NCBI GenBank assembly: GCA_031216915.1 | Contig: CM062294.1 | Span: 26,598,985-26,662,984, forward strand | Direction of reading: 5' to 3' | DNA: 64,000 nucleotides | Source of the DNA: Pictodentalium vernedei | Lineage: Eukaryota; Mollusca; Scaphopoda; Dentaliida; Dentaliidae | Shown here: positions 45,646-57,468 of the stretch, piece by piece | How the letters are laid out: each line of letters opens with the position of its first letter | How positions within the stretch are numbered: the first letter of the stretch is position 1 | Program-made: the position numbers and the translations under genes | Notes under the pieces: model-generated | Told to the model about the DNA's origin: nothing | Seen by the model: the letters and a program-made list of their open reading frames with translations, nothing else | Database searches by the model: none

Positions 45646-45840
45646 AACTGGACGCAGTGATTCTGTAGAATCACGGCTGGGTTTTTCTTTATTTAGTACA
45701 CAACGTCACCGTGCCTCTGCTTTAGCAATGTGAGTGAAGTGTCTTACCCAAGGACAACGCAGTTATGGCAGGTGGGATTCGAACCGAGGACCTCTCGGCT
45801 TCCAGCCTGCACCTCTACCTACTGAAACACTGAGCCCTGC
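45646..45840 (-). mobile_element. tRNA-derived SINE with perfect B box
   Basis: Read on the minus strand: a G tract, CAGTGTTTCAGTAGGTAGAG (A-box region), GGTTCGAATCC (perfect RNA polymerase III B box), then CCTTGGGTAAGACACTTCAC and a tail ending in GAATCACTGCGTCCAGTT. The CCTTGGG-AAGACACTT segment resembles the conserved central domain I recall from Meta-type SINEs of marine invertebrates. 45,343-45,645 has no other feature. Confidence 0.7.
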
Positions 45841-46137
45841 CCCCCCCCCCCCCCCCATGTCGGTTGATAATATCCTGTCATGTTTACAGTTTACAAGCAG
45901 TGGTATAGCCGGAGGTGGGTTGGAGTGTGTGGGGGCTTGCCACCCCTCCGAAATGAACACCCCCCCCCCCCCCCCCCCCCCGAAAAAAACAAAACATTGG
46001 ACAAAGAAATAAATCAGATCACATGCATCTACTCCCGGACATTTGACGGAATAAAATGCTGAGAAAAAAATATAGCCCTTCCCTATACGTGTATATTTAA
46101 TATATGGGAGGGGATATGTTTTTCTGAGTTTTTTATT
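45841..46137. other. C-tract-rich spacer
   Basis: Two long C runs (about 45,840-45,856 and 45,960-45,981) around a segment with no recognised gene. The 133-codon minus-strand frame here is produced by the homopolymers and the SINE. Confidence 0.5.
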
Positions 46138-47501
46138 AGGGCCCCGCCGTGAGGCGGATGCCATATAGTGATCGCTCTGTCCGTGCGTCCGTCCGTGCGT
46201 CCGGGCTGTAATCTTTCTCTCTTAATAGACAAGATTTTGATATTTGACATGTGGGTATATTATCTCAAGACGATGTGTCGCGTACCAAGGTCGCCATGCT
46301 TTGACCTTGAACTTTGACCTCAAGGTCAAATTATTCCGTTTTCAGGGTTCTTTTCTGACAAGTTCGTGTCCGGGCTGTAACTTTTTTCCCTTAATAGATA
46401 GGGTTTTGATATTTGGTATGTGGGTAGATTAGCTGAAGACGATGCGTCGCGTACCAAGGTTGCCATGCTTTGACCTTGAACTTTGATCTCAAGGTCAAAT
46501 TATTCAGAATTCGGGGTTCTTTTCTGACAAGTTTGTGTCCGGGCTGTAACTTTTTTCCCTTAATAGATAGGGTTTTGATATTTGGTATGTGGGAAGATTA
46601 TCACAAGACGATGTGTCGCGTACCACGGTTGCCATGTTTTGACCTTGAACTTTGACCTCAAGGTCAAATTATTTTGAATTAACAAGTTCGTGTCCGGGCT
46701 GTAACTTTTTTCCCTTCATAGATAAGGTTTTGATATTTGGTATGTGGGTAGATTATCTCAAGACGATGTGTCGCGTAGCAAGGTTGCAATGCTTTGACCT
46801 TGAACTTTGACCTCAAGATCAAATTATTCAGAATTCGGCGTTCTTTTCTGACAAGTTCGTGTCCGGGCTGTAACTTTTTTCCCTTAATAGATAGGGTTTT
46901 GATATTTGGTATATAGGTAGATTATCGCAAGACAATATGTCGCGTACCACGGTTGCCATGCTTTGACCTTGAACTTTGACCTCAAAGTCAAATTATTCCG
47001 AATTCGGGGTTCTTTTCTGACAAGTTCGTGTCCGGGCTGTAACTTTTTTTCCCTTAATAGATAGGGTTTTGATATTTGGTATGTGGATAGATTATCTCAA
47101 GACGACGTGTCGCGTACCAAGGTTGCCATGCTTTGACCTTGAAGTTTCACCTCAAGGTCAAATTATTCAGATTTTTTTTTTCTGACAAGTTCGTGTCCGG
47201 TCTGTAACTTTTTCCCCTTAATAAATAGGGTTTTGATATTTGGTATGTGGGTAGATTATCTCAAGACGACGTGTCGCGTACCAAGGTTGCCATGCTTTGA
47301 ACTTTAAGTTTGACCCTAAGGTCAAATTATTCAGAATTTGGGTTTTTTTTCTGACAAGTTCGTGTCCGGGAAGGGATTTTAATCAGATTTTACCTATTGC
47401 TTGAAATATTTTAGTATTACGGTTCACATCAGTTTATACCTTACATCGGTTATTTGCTGCGGGGCCTGCAGAGATGGATTCCATCTCCGTGATATCTAGT
47501 T
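46138..47501. mobile_element. Pearl/Helentron-like tandem-core element P2
   Basis: Starts GGGCCCCGCCGTGAGGCGG, then GTCCGTGCGTCCGTCCG microsatellite, then seven or eight cores of 165-190 bp each (GTCCGGGCTGTAACTTTTTT, TTGATATTTGGTATGTGGG, GACGATGTGTCGCGTACC, CTTTGACCTTGAACTTTGAC). It ends CTGCGGGGCCT, an inverted match of the start, followed by hairpin GAGATGGATTCCATCTC (47,471-47,487) and a short tail ending CTAGTT. Architecture is the same as P1. Non-coding. 47,502-47,800 shows nothing. Confidence 0.65.
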
Positions 47502-47804
47502 TCGTCAAATTCCCGGGAGCGTGTGCCTGTGTCCGGTCCCCACACTGACAATGCTTGTCATATGATCATGTCGGTATTTTCATTTAGCCACCAAAACTGA
47601 AATTTACATCACTGCTGCCCTTCACACCTTCACACCAATGACTAGGTTTTTAAAAGAGATCAAGAATTGAGTACCATTCAAGTAAGTATTAAGTTAACAC
47701 ACATGAATAAATTTGTGCTGTAACCAATATTTTCTTATCCTACCACTGTTCATCTCCCTCATGCAGTTTTTTTTTCTGTCACTGACATTGGAACAGGTAC
47801 GGCC

Positions 47805-50800
47805 GGACGGTTTTTGCCGTACCTATATTTTGAGAAACAACAATTTTTACCTGCGTCGCCAGCGGCAGAGCAGGTCTAGTAACCACTCGATTCCGTCTGT
47901 CAGTCTGTCCGTCCGTCCGTCAGTCCGTCCAAAACACTTTTTCCGTCAAAGTTTTCTTGGCTTCTATGAAAGGGAATGATTTATATTTGGTCTGCGGCTT
48001 CATAATGATGAGTTGTATCGTGTAAGCAATTTTCAGATCTGCCGTGCAGCCACTTACTGTTTGCCGATACTTTGAAATTTTACTGTACCCACTGAACATT
48101 GAAATTTTCCGTCAAGGTTTTCTCGGCTTCTATGCAAGGTATTGATTTTATATTTGGTCTGCTGCTTCATAATGATGAGTTGTATCGTGTCAGCAATTTT
48201 CAGATCTGCCGTGCAGCCACTTCCTGTTTGCCGATACTTTGAAATTTTACTGCACCTACTGAACATTGAAATTTTTCGTCAAACTTTTCTCGGCTTCTAT
48301 GCAAGGGATTGATTTTATATTTCATCTGGAGCCTGATAATGATCAGTTTTATCGTGTATGCAATTTTCAGATCTGCCATGCAGCACTTCCTGTTTGCCGA
48401 TTCTTCTTCTTTTTCTTCTTCTTCTTCTTCTTCTTCTTCTTCTTCTTCTTCTTCTTCTTCTTCTTCTTCTTCTTCTCCTGTCTTCTGTCTTCTCATCACT
48501 TTTTTGTCAGCAAGATAACTCGAAAACGAATTGCCCTATCTCGTTGATTTTTGGCATTCTGATAGACAGCCACAAGTTCTCGGCCACCTATGTTTTTCAG
48601 ATTCCTGGGTTACCAGGGGCGTCTGTAGGGGTGTTTATGGGTCATGCCCATATCTCAGGCGTGGTATGACCTACAGACCTGGGACCAACACCAAATGAGT
48701 CGACACTCGATGGAGGTTCAAAATATGGGTCAAGGTCGCGGAGGTCATCTAGGGGTCATTGAGTGCATTTTTCAGAATTGCTGGAAATCACATTTTTGAC
48801 CCCCTAAAGTATTCCTGGCGTACACACATGCATTTTGACGTGAAAAAAAAGTGGGCATGGCCAAAATTTTTGAAAGTGGGTCACGCCCATATCTCAGGCG
48901 TGGTATGACGTATGGACCTGGGACCAACACGAAATGAGTCGACACTTGATGGAGATTCAAAATATGGGTCAAGGTCACAGAGGTCACCTACGGGACATTG
49001 AGTGCATTTGTCAGAATTGCTGGAAATCACATTTTTTGATCCCCTAAAGTATTCCTGGCGTACATACATGCATTTTGACGTGAAAAAAAGTGGGCGTGAC
49101 CACATTTTGTGAAAGTGGGTCACGCCCATATCTCAAGCGTGGTATGACCTGTGGACCTGGGACCAACACCAAATGAGTCGACACCCGATGGAGGTTCAAA
49201 ATATGGGTCAAGGTCACGGAGGTCGACTAGGGGTCATTGAGTGCATTTTTCAGAATTGCTGGAAAGCACATTTTTTGACCCCCTAAACTATTTCTGACAT
49301 ACACACATGCATTTTGACGTAAAAAAAGTGGGCGTGGCCAAATTTTTTGAAAGTGGGTCACGCCCATATCTCAGACGTGGAATGACGTATGGACCTGGGA
49401 CCAACACCAAATGAGTCGACACTTGATGGAGATTCAAAATATGGGTCAAGGTCACAGAGGTCACCTAGGGGTCATTGAGTGCATTCTTTCAGAATTGCTG
49501 GAAATCACATTTTTTGACCCCCTAAAGTATTCCTGACATACACACATGCATTTTGACATAAAAAAGTGGGCGTGGCCAAAAATTTTTTGAAAGTGGGTCA
49601 CGCCTATACCTCAGGCGTGGTATGACATATGGACCTGGGACCAACACCAAATGAGTCGACGCTTGATGGAGATTCAAAATATGGGTCAAGGTCACAGAGG
49701 TCACCTAGGGGTCATTGAGTGCATTTTTCAGAATTGCTGGAAATCACATTTTTTTGACCTCCTAAAGTATACCTGATGTACACACATGCATTTTGACGTA
49801 AAAAAAGTGGGCGTGGCCAACATTTTTGAAACTGGGTCACGCCCATATCTCAGGCGTGGTATGACGTATAGACCTGGGACCAGCACCAAATGGGTCGACA
49901 CTTGATATAGAGGTTCAAAATATGGGTCAAGGTCACAGAGGTCACCTAGGGGTCATTGAGTGCATTTGTCAGAATTGCTGGAAATCACTTTTTTTTTACT
50001 CCCTAAAGTATTCCTGACGTACACACATGCATTTTTACATAAAAAAGTGGGCATAGCCAAAATTTTTGAAAGTGGGTCACGCCCATATCTCAGGCGTGGT
50101 ATGACCTACAGACCTGGGACCAACACCAAATGAGTCGATACTCGATGGAGGTTCAAAATACAGCTCAAGGTCATGGGGGTCAACTAGGGGTCATTGAGTG
50201 CATTTTTCAGAATTGCTGGAAATCACATTTTTTGATCCCCTAAGGTATTCCTGACGTACACACATGCATATTGACGTTAAAAAAGTGGGCGTGGCCAAAA
50301 TTTTTGAAAGTGGGTCACGCCCATATCTCAGGCATGGTATGACGTATGGACCTGGGACCAACATCAAATCAGTCGACACTTGAGGGAGACTCAAAATATG
50401 GGTCAAGGTCATGGAGGACACCTAGGGGTCATTGAGTGCATTTTTTCAGAATTGCTGGATATCACATTTTTTGATCCCCTAAAGTATTCCTGATGTACAC
50501 ACATGCATTTTGATGTAAAAAAAAGTGGGCATGGCCAAAATTTTTGAAAGTGGGTCACGCCCATATCTCAAGCGTGGTATGACCTACGAACCTGGGATCA
50601 ACACTAAATGAGTCAACACTCGATGGAGGTTCAAAATATGGGTCAAGTTCACGGAGGTCAACTAGGGGTCTTTGAGTGCATTTTTCAGAATTGCTGGAAA
50701 TCACATTTTTTGCCCCCAAAGCATTCCTGAGATTCATACATACATTTTTACATTAAAAAAGTGGGCATGGCCAAAAAATTTGAAAGTGGGTCACGCTCAT

Positions 50801-51290
50801 ATCTCAAGCATGGTATGATCATGGACCTGGGACTAACACCAAATGAGTCGACACTTGATGGAGATTCAAAATATGGGTCAGGGTCAAGGAGATCACCTAG
50901 GGGTAATTAAGTGCATTTCTCATAATTGCTGGAAATCACATTTTTTGACCCCCCCCCCCCCCCCCCCAAAGCATTCCTGAGGTCCATACATGCATTTTTA
51001 TGTTAAAAAATAGGCGTAGCCAACATTTTTGAAAGTGGCTCATGCTCATATCTCAATCGTGGTATGATGAATGGATCTGGAACTAACACCAAATGAGTCG
51101 ACACTTGATGGAAATTCAAAATATGGGTCAAGGTCACGGAGGTCACCTAGGGGTCTGCCTCAAAGAGGTCACCAAAGTCATCAAGTATTATTCAGAAATA
51201 CAGGGAAATGAATTTTATTACACCTTAATGAATTTCTAAAGTTTATGAACGTATTTCCTCACTCAAATTAGTGGGCAGAGCCAAAAATGT
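47805..51290. mobile_element. Pearl-like composite tandem region P3
   Basis: Begins with hairpin GTACGGCCGGACGGTTTTTGCCGTAC, a small GC palindrome, then a CCGTCCGTCCGTCAGTCC microsatellite (about 47,905-47,932) and three cores of about 185 bp (TCTCGGCTTCTATGCAAGG). After a TTC microsatellite come eleven cores of about 238 bp (GTCACGCCCATATCTCAGGC) from 48,640 to 51,100, decaying at the right. Cores alternate partly between two forms (CTCGATGGAGGTTC and CTTGATGGAGATTC). It may be one element or two abutting ones. Reading frames here are repeat artefacts. Confidence 0.6.
48404..48476. repeat. TTC microsatellite
   Basis: About 23 TTC/TCT triplets in a row, giving meaningless poly-Ser, poly-Phe, poly-Leu or poly-Glu frames. 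Confidence 0.95.
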
Positions 51291-51879
51291 CCATTTCTGA
51301 TTCGAGTATCGAACCCTTTGAATGCTGGTCACATGTATGCCTTTTCTGGTTTCTTATAAATAATTGTTCTGATTCCATTATGAATATCTGTAAATACTGT
51401 TAACGAAAACCCATTTCTGATTTGTTTAAAAATATTTTACTCCTGAAAATAAGCCTCCATAAATTCTCTCTGTATAGTTTATTCCTGATACTTTAACCCT
51501 TTTCACACAGACTTGAATTTACTGGGTGCAGTAAATTCTGTTTCTCTAGTTTCAAAATAGTTTCTCCTCTGGAAAGGGGAACCCCCATTTTACACCATCC
51601 CCCCCCCCCCCCCCCAGTCGCATAGATATAGGGGCGAAGGGGGACCCCCCCCCCCCCACTCCCCTCCCCAAAAATGTCGAAATATATGTGTGCTTGTCAG
51701 AAATTTTACTTCGGGTGGGGAGCGCAGTTTTGTCCTCTGCAGAATATTGCAGCCATCGATGATTTGAAAAAAAAATATTTTGTTAGAAACGTTCATGGCC
51801 ACCACCAGATATCTCCCACTCATTCTACCTCTTTATCTTTCAGCATTCAGACACATAATAATAATATTAATAACACTTT
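51291..51879. other. No supported gene; poly-C tracts
   Basis: Two C runs (51,600-51,615 and 51,645-51,657) and AT-rich sequence. Possibly the 3' untranslated end of the LINE relic to the right. Confidence 0.35.
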
Positions 51880-52345
51880 GGCCGGCCGCTGATTTGTCGC
51901 GGTTCTCGTATGAGAAGGCCTTGGTTACCCCTGTACTACCAACTGCCTCCCTATTCCCACGCTTCTTCTCTCCTCCCAACACTAGGAGACGAACTGCTTG
52001 ATAACATCCCTTGCTCCATTCTTCCCAATCTCTTCGATTAGCATATTAACCCTCTCCTATATACTGTTTTATCATATTCCTCATTGTCGGCTTCTCAATT
52101 TCCCAAACTAAAATACTGATCCTTTCCGCAATGGCCTCTCTCGTCCATCTAGCCTACCTCTGTGTTTTCATCCATTCTTCAATTAGTTTCTCAAGGAGTA
52201 TTCTATTAGGCAAGTATCTGTGGGGATCTAAAGGGAAACGTTCTAGGGTCTCTGTTTCTCCAAAGCTACACATATGGCACCTTCTTTAATCACCTTTTTA
52301 CCCCACCCCTTAAGCTCTAGTGGCGTTGATCTCATTTTAACAACG
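51880..52345 (-). pseudogene. Non-LTR retrotransposon (LINE) C-terminal relic
   Basis: On the minus strand, adjacent frames give MRSTPLELKGWG, then after a frame change CHMCSFGETETLERF and RYLPNRILLEKLIEEW. This looks like the end of a LINE ORF2: the segment after the RT thumb (PLEI-type box), a C-x2-C half-motif with ETLEHF-like continuation, and an Arg-rich tail. Stops and at least one frameshift interrupt it, and no RT core is present. Family not determined. Confidence 0.4.
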
Positions 52346-52389
52346 ATCCCCCAAATGAATTCGACAGTACATTTCAAAAATTTCCTGGG

Positions 52390-53510
52390 GAGAACCCCTG
52401 GACCCTCCTAGCATGTGCTATTGCTATTGTCATCTGGTTTCTATGTACAGAAAGACATTTTTGATCCTGTCGAAAATTTTGTGGTCAATTGCACCCCTAC
52501 CAGAAAAACCTATCTACGCCACTTTCTATCAGCGCTATGCATGTTGATGTTCCTTTCACTTCTCGTTAATAATAATGAATACCTTGCTACACCTCTATCT
52601 CTTTCATTTGATGTATCATATGCCTATCTTTCAAAAACTTATGTATTGATGTCCTTGTTTCCCCCCTTTCCGGGGTGTCGATCACCTAATTTTCGAACTC
52701 GATGTGCCAAAATCTTTGCATTTTGATGCTTTTGCCCTGCCCCCTCTGGTTCGATCCCGAGGGTTGATCACCTCATTTTTCTAACTCTATGCACCGAGAT
52801 CTTTCATTTGATGTATCACATGCCTACCTTTTGAAAACGTATGCTTTGACACCCTTGTCCCAACTCCTACCTCCTCGGGGAGGATTTAGAACACTTCGTG
52901 CCTGGACCTTTCGATTGATGTATCACATGCCTACCTTTGTTTTGATGCCCTTGCCCCTCCACCTGGAGGGGCGATCACCTCATTTTCGAACTCTATGCGC
53001 AATATCTTTCATTTGACATATCATATGCCTACCTTTTGAAAGCTTATGTCGATCGCGAAGCTTGATCACCTCATTTCCGAACTCAAAGCACCGAGACCGT
53101 TCATTTGGTGTATCACATGCCTTCTTTTCGAAAACTCAAGTTTTGACGGCCTGCCCCCCCCCCCCCCTGCCCCCACACCCCCCGGGAAGGGTCGATAACG
53201 TCATTTTCGTACTCTACGCATCGACACTTTTCATTTGATGTATCACATGCCTACCTTTTGAGAACTTACGTTTTTACACCATTGCGCCAACCCCCAGGGT
53301 GTATCGCTCATTTCGAACTCTACGCGCTGAGACCTTTCATTTGATGTGTCACATACCTACCTTTCGAAAACGTAAGTTTTGACACCCTTGCCCCCACACA
53401 CATCTCCTCGGGGAAGGTCAATCGCGTCCTTTTCGAACTCTATGTGACAAGCCCTTTCATTTGAGATATCATATGCCTACCTTCCTAATATGTGCGATAT
53501 TTTCAGAATA
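52390..53510. repeat. Degenerate tandem array of about 110-150 bp units
   Basis: CTTTCATTTGATGTATCACA with TGCCTACCTTT, GTTTTGACACCCTTG and CACCTCATTTTCGAACTC recur about eight times with large indels. Pearl-like core array without recognisable ends. Non-coding. Confidence 0.7.
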
Positions 53511-53539
53511 TCTGGAAAAATATTATACATTATCATGAC

Positions 53540-53990
53540 CAAATGAATGTCCAGTAATCTGTATCAGATTCGAGGTCGTGTTTACAATCAGATCGCAACA
53601 AGCCCGTCAGAGCGAGTTGTGATCCGATTGTAAATACGATCGAGAATCTGATACAATTTACAGGACATGCATTTGGTCATGATAATACATTTATCTAACA
53701 ATCCGGTTACATGAAGCCCGTTTCCCCCGCATTTTTAGTTTAGGTTCGGTTGGAATTGGTCAAAATTTGGAATTTCACATTTTAGTGCGTAATAACAATG
53801 CATGTAATTATATTATTTGTCATAGCGCGGTGTATATCGGAAGTTGAATCCATATGATACGGAATCAGAAAAAGTCTTCTATATGATACGGAATCGGAAC
53901 ACATTTTGTGATACGTACCGTTTCTCGTGGTTTTCAGACCAAAATGTATATGATTGTTAGATAAAATTGTTTCTTTTTTTGGCATAAAAT
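53540..53990. repeat. Inverted repeat and paired GATACGGAATC motifs
   Basis: TTATCATGACCAAATG (53,549) returns inverted as CATTTGGTCATGATAA (53,671-53,686), with a second inner pair around ATCAGATTCGAG / GAGAATCTGAT. To the right, GATACGGAATC occurs twice 29 bases apart (53,856 and 53,885). The same motif in reverse complement recurs near 57,034 and 57,361. Confidence 0.5.
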
Positions 53991-54838
53991 CACTTGATAT
54001 ATGTCAAAATTCATTTTAAAGCAAGAAAACATCATCCAAAAAGACCCTACCCATAACCAGGGGTCAAGGGTCATAAGGGGCATATGGTGATTTTCTTTTT
54101 TGCAACAAATCACTCGAAATCTTTCAAAACTCGGTTTAAAACAAAGAAAATCACCTCAAATTGCCCCTCACCATAAAGGGGTCATAAGGCACGTGGTGAA
54201 TTTCCTTTTCTGCATAAATCACTTGAAATCCTTCAAAAATCATTTTAAAGCAGAAATGAGCATTCAGTCAGATCATCCCCAACCCGGGGGACAAGGGGAA
54301 GCAGAAATCAGCATTCAAACAGATCATCCCCAAACCTGGGGGCAAGGGGAAGCAGAAATCAGCATTCAATCAGATCATCCCCAACCCGGGGGACAAGGGG
54401 AAGCAAAAATCAGCCTTCAAACAGATCATCCCCAACCCGGGGGACAAGGGGAAGCAGAAATCAGCATTCAATCAGATCATCCCCAAACCTGGGGACAAGG
54501 GGAAGCAGAAATCAGCATTCAATCAGATCATCCCCAACCCTGGGGACAAGGGGAAGCAGGAATCAGCATTCAATCAGATCATCCCCAACCCGGGGGACAA
54601 GGGGAAGCAGAAATCAGCATTCAAACAGATCATCCCCAACCCGGGGGACAAGAGGAAGCAGAAATCAGCATTCAATCAGATCATCCCCAACCCGGGGGAC
54701 AAGGGGAAGCAGAAATCAGCATTCAAACAGATCATCCCCAACCCGGGGGACAAGGGGAAGCAGAAATCAGCATTCAATCAGATCATCCCCAACCCAGGGG
54801 ACAAGGGGAAGCAGAAATCAGCATTCAATCAGATCATC
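53991..54838. repeat. 51-bp minisatellite (11-12 copies) grown from a longer degenerate repeat
   Basis: From 54,238 a 51-bp unit (GATCATCCCCAACCCGGGGG then ACAAGGGGAAGCAGAAATCA and GCATTCAATCA) repeats with few changes. 53,991-54,237 holds two or three older, longer copies containing AATCACTTGAAATC and TCATTTTAAAGCA. As 51 is a multiple of three, one frame stays open (17-residue repeat SDHPQPGGQGEAEISIQ) from 54,100 to 54,846, but there is no ATG before the array. I do not treat it as a gene. Confidence 0.85.
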
Positions 54839-55046
54839 AGATTTGAACATCTGGGGTAGAATTGGTCCTATAAACAGAAGTGGTGTGTTGCGCACCAAAT
54901 GTTCTCTGTGGCGAAGTTTCACGTGACATTATATACTACTCAAAGTTTGCTAAGCACCAAGTATGTCCAACTACCTGTTTTACGTTTTGGTTGAAATATT
55001 GTTATGAAAAGTGTATATATTTTATATTTAATTCTATCTTTAATGA

Positions 55047-55296
55047 TTAACTGGTAGAGTGCTAAATTATTTTTGGTCATCCAAATTAGTCCATGGATTG
55101 TTGGCTTGTTACAGTTCATGGGAGAGTGCCTTGTGGCACTCTCCCATAAAATGAAACAAGGCAAATCCCCACAGACTAAATAATTTCAATTCAAAAATAA
55201 TATGAAGCACATCCACAGAATATGAAACCATCAGGTTGTGGCACCTACCCTTGGGAATAAAGCCCAAATATGGGCTTCCAGCACTCTACCGGTTAA
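55047..55296. mobile_element. TTAA MITE, family 2, full-length copy
   Basis: Ends TTAACTGGTAGAGTGCT and AGCACTCTACCGGTTAA; same orientation and length (250 bp) as the 8,744 copy. Confidence 0.8.
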
Positions 55297-55429
55297 GTAC
55301 AGAAATAAAGATTTTATTTGTGTTTGACATTATGTTTTAGCTTTTGAATACGATAAACATGGAAAATGGATATTATTGGTAAAAGAGAATTTTTTTCAAA
55401 TATCAAGTATGAGACCCATTATTGTTAAT

Positions 55430-55990
55430 TACAGCTTGACAATGCCTTCTCATGCTCCCAATCAGGTTCCAGATGGTCCTTTGTGGGATGCTGTTCCATT
55501 CTTGGACCAGCATGGCACCAAGCTCCTGGACACTTCTTGGTTGGACTAGACGGACTGAAATTGCAAGCTGCAACTCATTTTAGACATGTTCGATTGGATT
55601 GAGGTCAGGGGATCTTGCTGGCCAGTCCATACGCTCAATCCCCTCCCTCTGTCGATACTCCCGGACAGCATGGGCAACATGTGGACGGGCATTATCGTCC
55701 ATCAGAATGAATCTATCACCCCCTGCACCTGCATACAATCTGACTTGGACATCCAGGATCTCATCAATATACCGCTGTGCAGTCAATGTACCACGGTCAA
55801 GGACACAGAGCTCTGTACGTCCATCCAAGCTGATGCCGCAACAGACCATTATTGACCCCCACCATAGTGGTCATGCTCAGCAATGTTGGCTGTATGGTAT
55901 CGCTCTCCTGGTCTTCACCATACCATAGAACGCTTATATGTGTGGTTTAGGCGGTACCTTGACTCATATGTAAAAAGGACAAGTCGTCAA
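55430..55990 (-). pseudogene. Tc1-type transposase relic
   Basis: Minus-strand pieces in order: FTYESRYRL, where the family has Asp before ES; ERYHTANIAEHDHYGGG; GGISLDG-like MVCCGISLDGRTEL; DNARPHVAHAVREY (second catalytic Asp); and DWPARSPDLNPIEHV (third). A stop replaces the Trp expected after EHV, then NELQLAISVRLVQPRSVQEL and WNSIPQRTIWNLIGSM complete the C-terminus. At least three stops, one frameshift and the changed first Asp make it inactive. Only the catalytic half is present; the paired-like DNA-binding half is missing, and no clear inverted ends were found. Confidence 0.85.
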
Positions 55991-56529
55991 TCTTCTCTGG
56001 TACATCCAACGTGATCCAATTTGTATGCTGGAGGCCGCCATCTTGGTTTCTATGGTAGCACGTGGTTGCTATGTGACCCAAAGGCCTACAACAAGACAGG
56101 GTATGTTCGGAGGGTGTGTCCGATTGTACAGGAGTAACACGAATTACCACATTGAAATTGACTTTATTTCATACGGATTTCTCATTTTATCGGATTAGCA
56201 CGTAGTGCTATAGTACCGAGGGGGCCTGGGAGTAAGTTCGATTGAACTAGCGTTCATCTAATTGCCCAAATAGACCCGACAATTATTTACTTGGCTCTGA
56301 TTTCTCAGTAAATTCTCGGTTTCTACCCATGAATCTAGAAGCTATGTTATGCCTTTTTGTTTTATTTATTCCAACGCCCCTAAATCTGTTTATGTTCAAC
56401 TGTACACATTACAGGTAGCACATAGGCACATGCTGGATGTGCCAATATGTGCTTATGTGAAAAAGCACAATGTGACACACTGTGCACTAGCACATAGGCA
56501 CATACGACCGAAAAGGGATTTTGTAGACA
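55991..56529. other. No supported gene
   Basis: Unremarkable sequence. A short pair GCACATAGGCACAT near 56,418 and 56,490 is the only repeat noticed. Confidence 0.3.
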
Positions 56530-57012
56530 CAGACATATCCTAAAAGGGGATTCCACAAATGGGATTCCAGAAAAGGGATTTCATAAGTGGGATTCCATCT
56601 TACATGGAGTGACTCGCACATACTGCTCAAACGACTCAAAGCCCATCGAGCAAATGAGCTATCGAGCAATTGATCATTTGAGTGACTCGCACATACGAGT
56701 CTTAGCCTCATTTCAGAAAAAGACGTGCTGAAGGCCATATGTTTTTCGAAAAAGGGATTCCACAAATGGGATTCCAAAAAAGGGATTCCATAAGTGGGAT
56801 TCCGTCTTACGTCGTGTGGCTCGCACATACTGCTCGAATGACTCGAAGCCCATCGAGCAAATGAGCTATCGAGCAATTGCTCATTTGAGTGACTCAGACA
56901 TACTACTCTTATCTTAGCTTCATTTCAGAAAAAGGGGTGCTGAAGGCCATATGTTTTCGAAAAAGGGATTCCACAAATGGGATTTCAAAAAAGGGATTCC
57001 GTAAGTGGGACT
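56530..57012. repeat. About 208-bp tandem repeat, 2.4 copies
   Basis: AAAGGGATTCCACAAATGGG starts units near 56,541, 56,749 and 56,957. Each unit contains AGCCCATCGAGCAAATGAGC and CATTTGAGTGACTC, which can also pair as a small hairpin. Non-coding. Confidence 0.75.
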
Positions 57013-57030
57013 CCGTCAGTAGGTATAAAA

Positions 57031-57468
57031 GGCGGATTCCGTATCACTTGTACACGATTTTGTACATGTACACGTTCATGGATGTACACCTCCATAGGGT
57101 TCAGTGTTAAAATCGTGTACAAGTACACAAAATGTCGTTTTTTATGGTGATACAGAATCCGCCATTGGTTTTGAGACTCTCAGATCGCACTTTTAACGTT
57201 CAAATACCCGTTGGCGAACGCGTACATGTACACGTCGATGAAGAGTGAAAAAAAATGTATGAAATTTTAAGAAAATATGATTAAAAATTTGTTCTCTACG
57301 TTCCCATCGCGGATTTGACCATCGATCCATCGTTGGTGAACGCGAGCAAAAAACGTTTTGCGGATTCCGTATCAGCATCAAAAAGTGGTTTGCGGATTCT
57401 GTATCATCTTGTAACACCTAAGTAGGTATACGTTCACCAACGGGTATTTGAACGGTTAAAGTGCGATC
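57031..57468. repeat. Two nested inverted repeats
   Basis: First pair: GGCGGATTCCGTATCAC (57,031-57,047) against GTGATACAGAATCCGCC (57,147-57,163), with an inner pair ACACGATTTT / AAAATCGTGT. Second pair: GATCGCACTTTTAACGTTC to CGTTGGCGAACG (57,183-57,221) against 57,431-57,468. A GATTCCGTATCA copy also lies at 57,363. Function unknown. It sits just left of the viral cluster and could be the end of that element or a separate MITE nest. Confidence 0.5.

Noticed and set aside
45780..45830. Functional tRNA gene
   Set aside because: Only a B-box-bearing head of a SINE; no complete cloverleaf and a long non-tRNA body.
45763..46164. 133-codon minus-strand ORF
   Set aside because: Made of a SINE and two poly-G tracts.
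48200..48669. Poly-Glu/Ser/Leu ORFs
   Set aside because: Product of the TTC microsatellite.
54100..54846. 248-codon repeat ORF as a secreted repeat protein
   Set aside because: No ATG before the repeats; openness follows from a 51-bp unit; no signal peptide.
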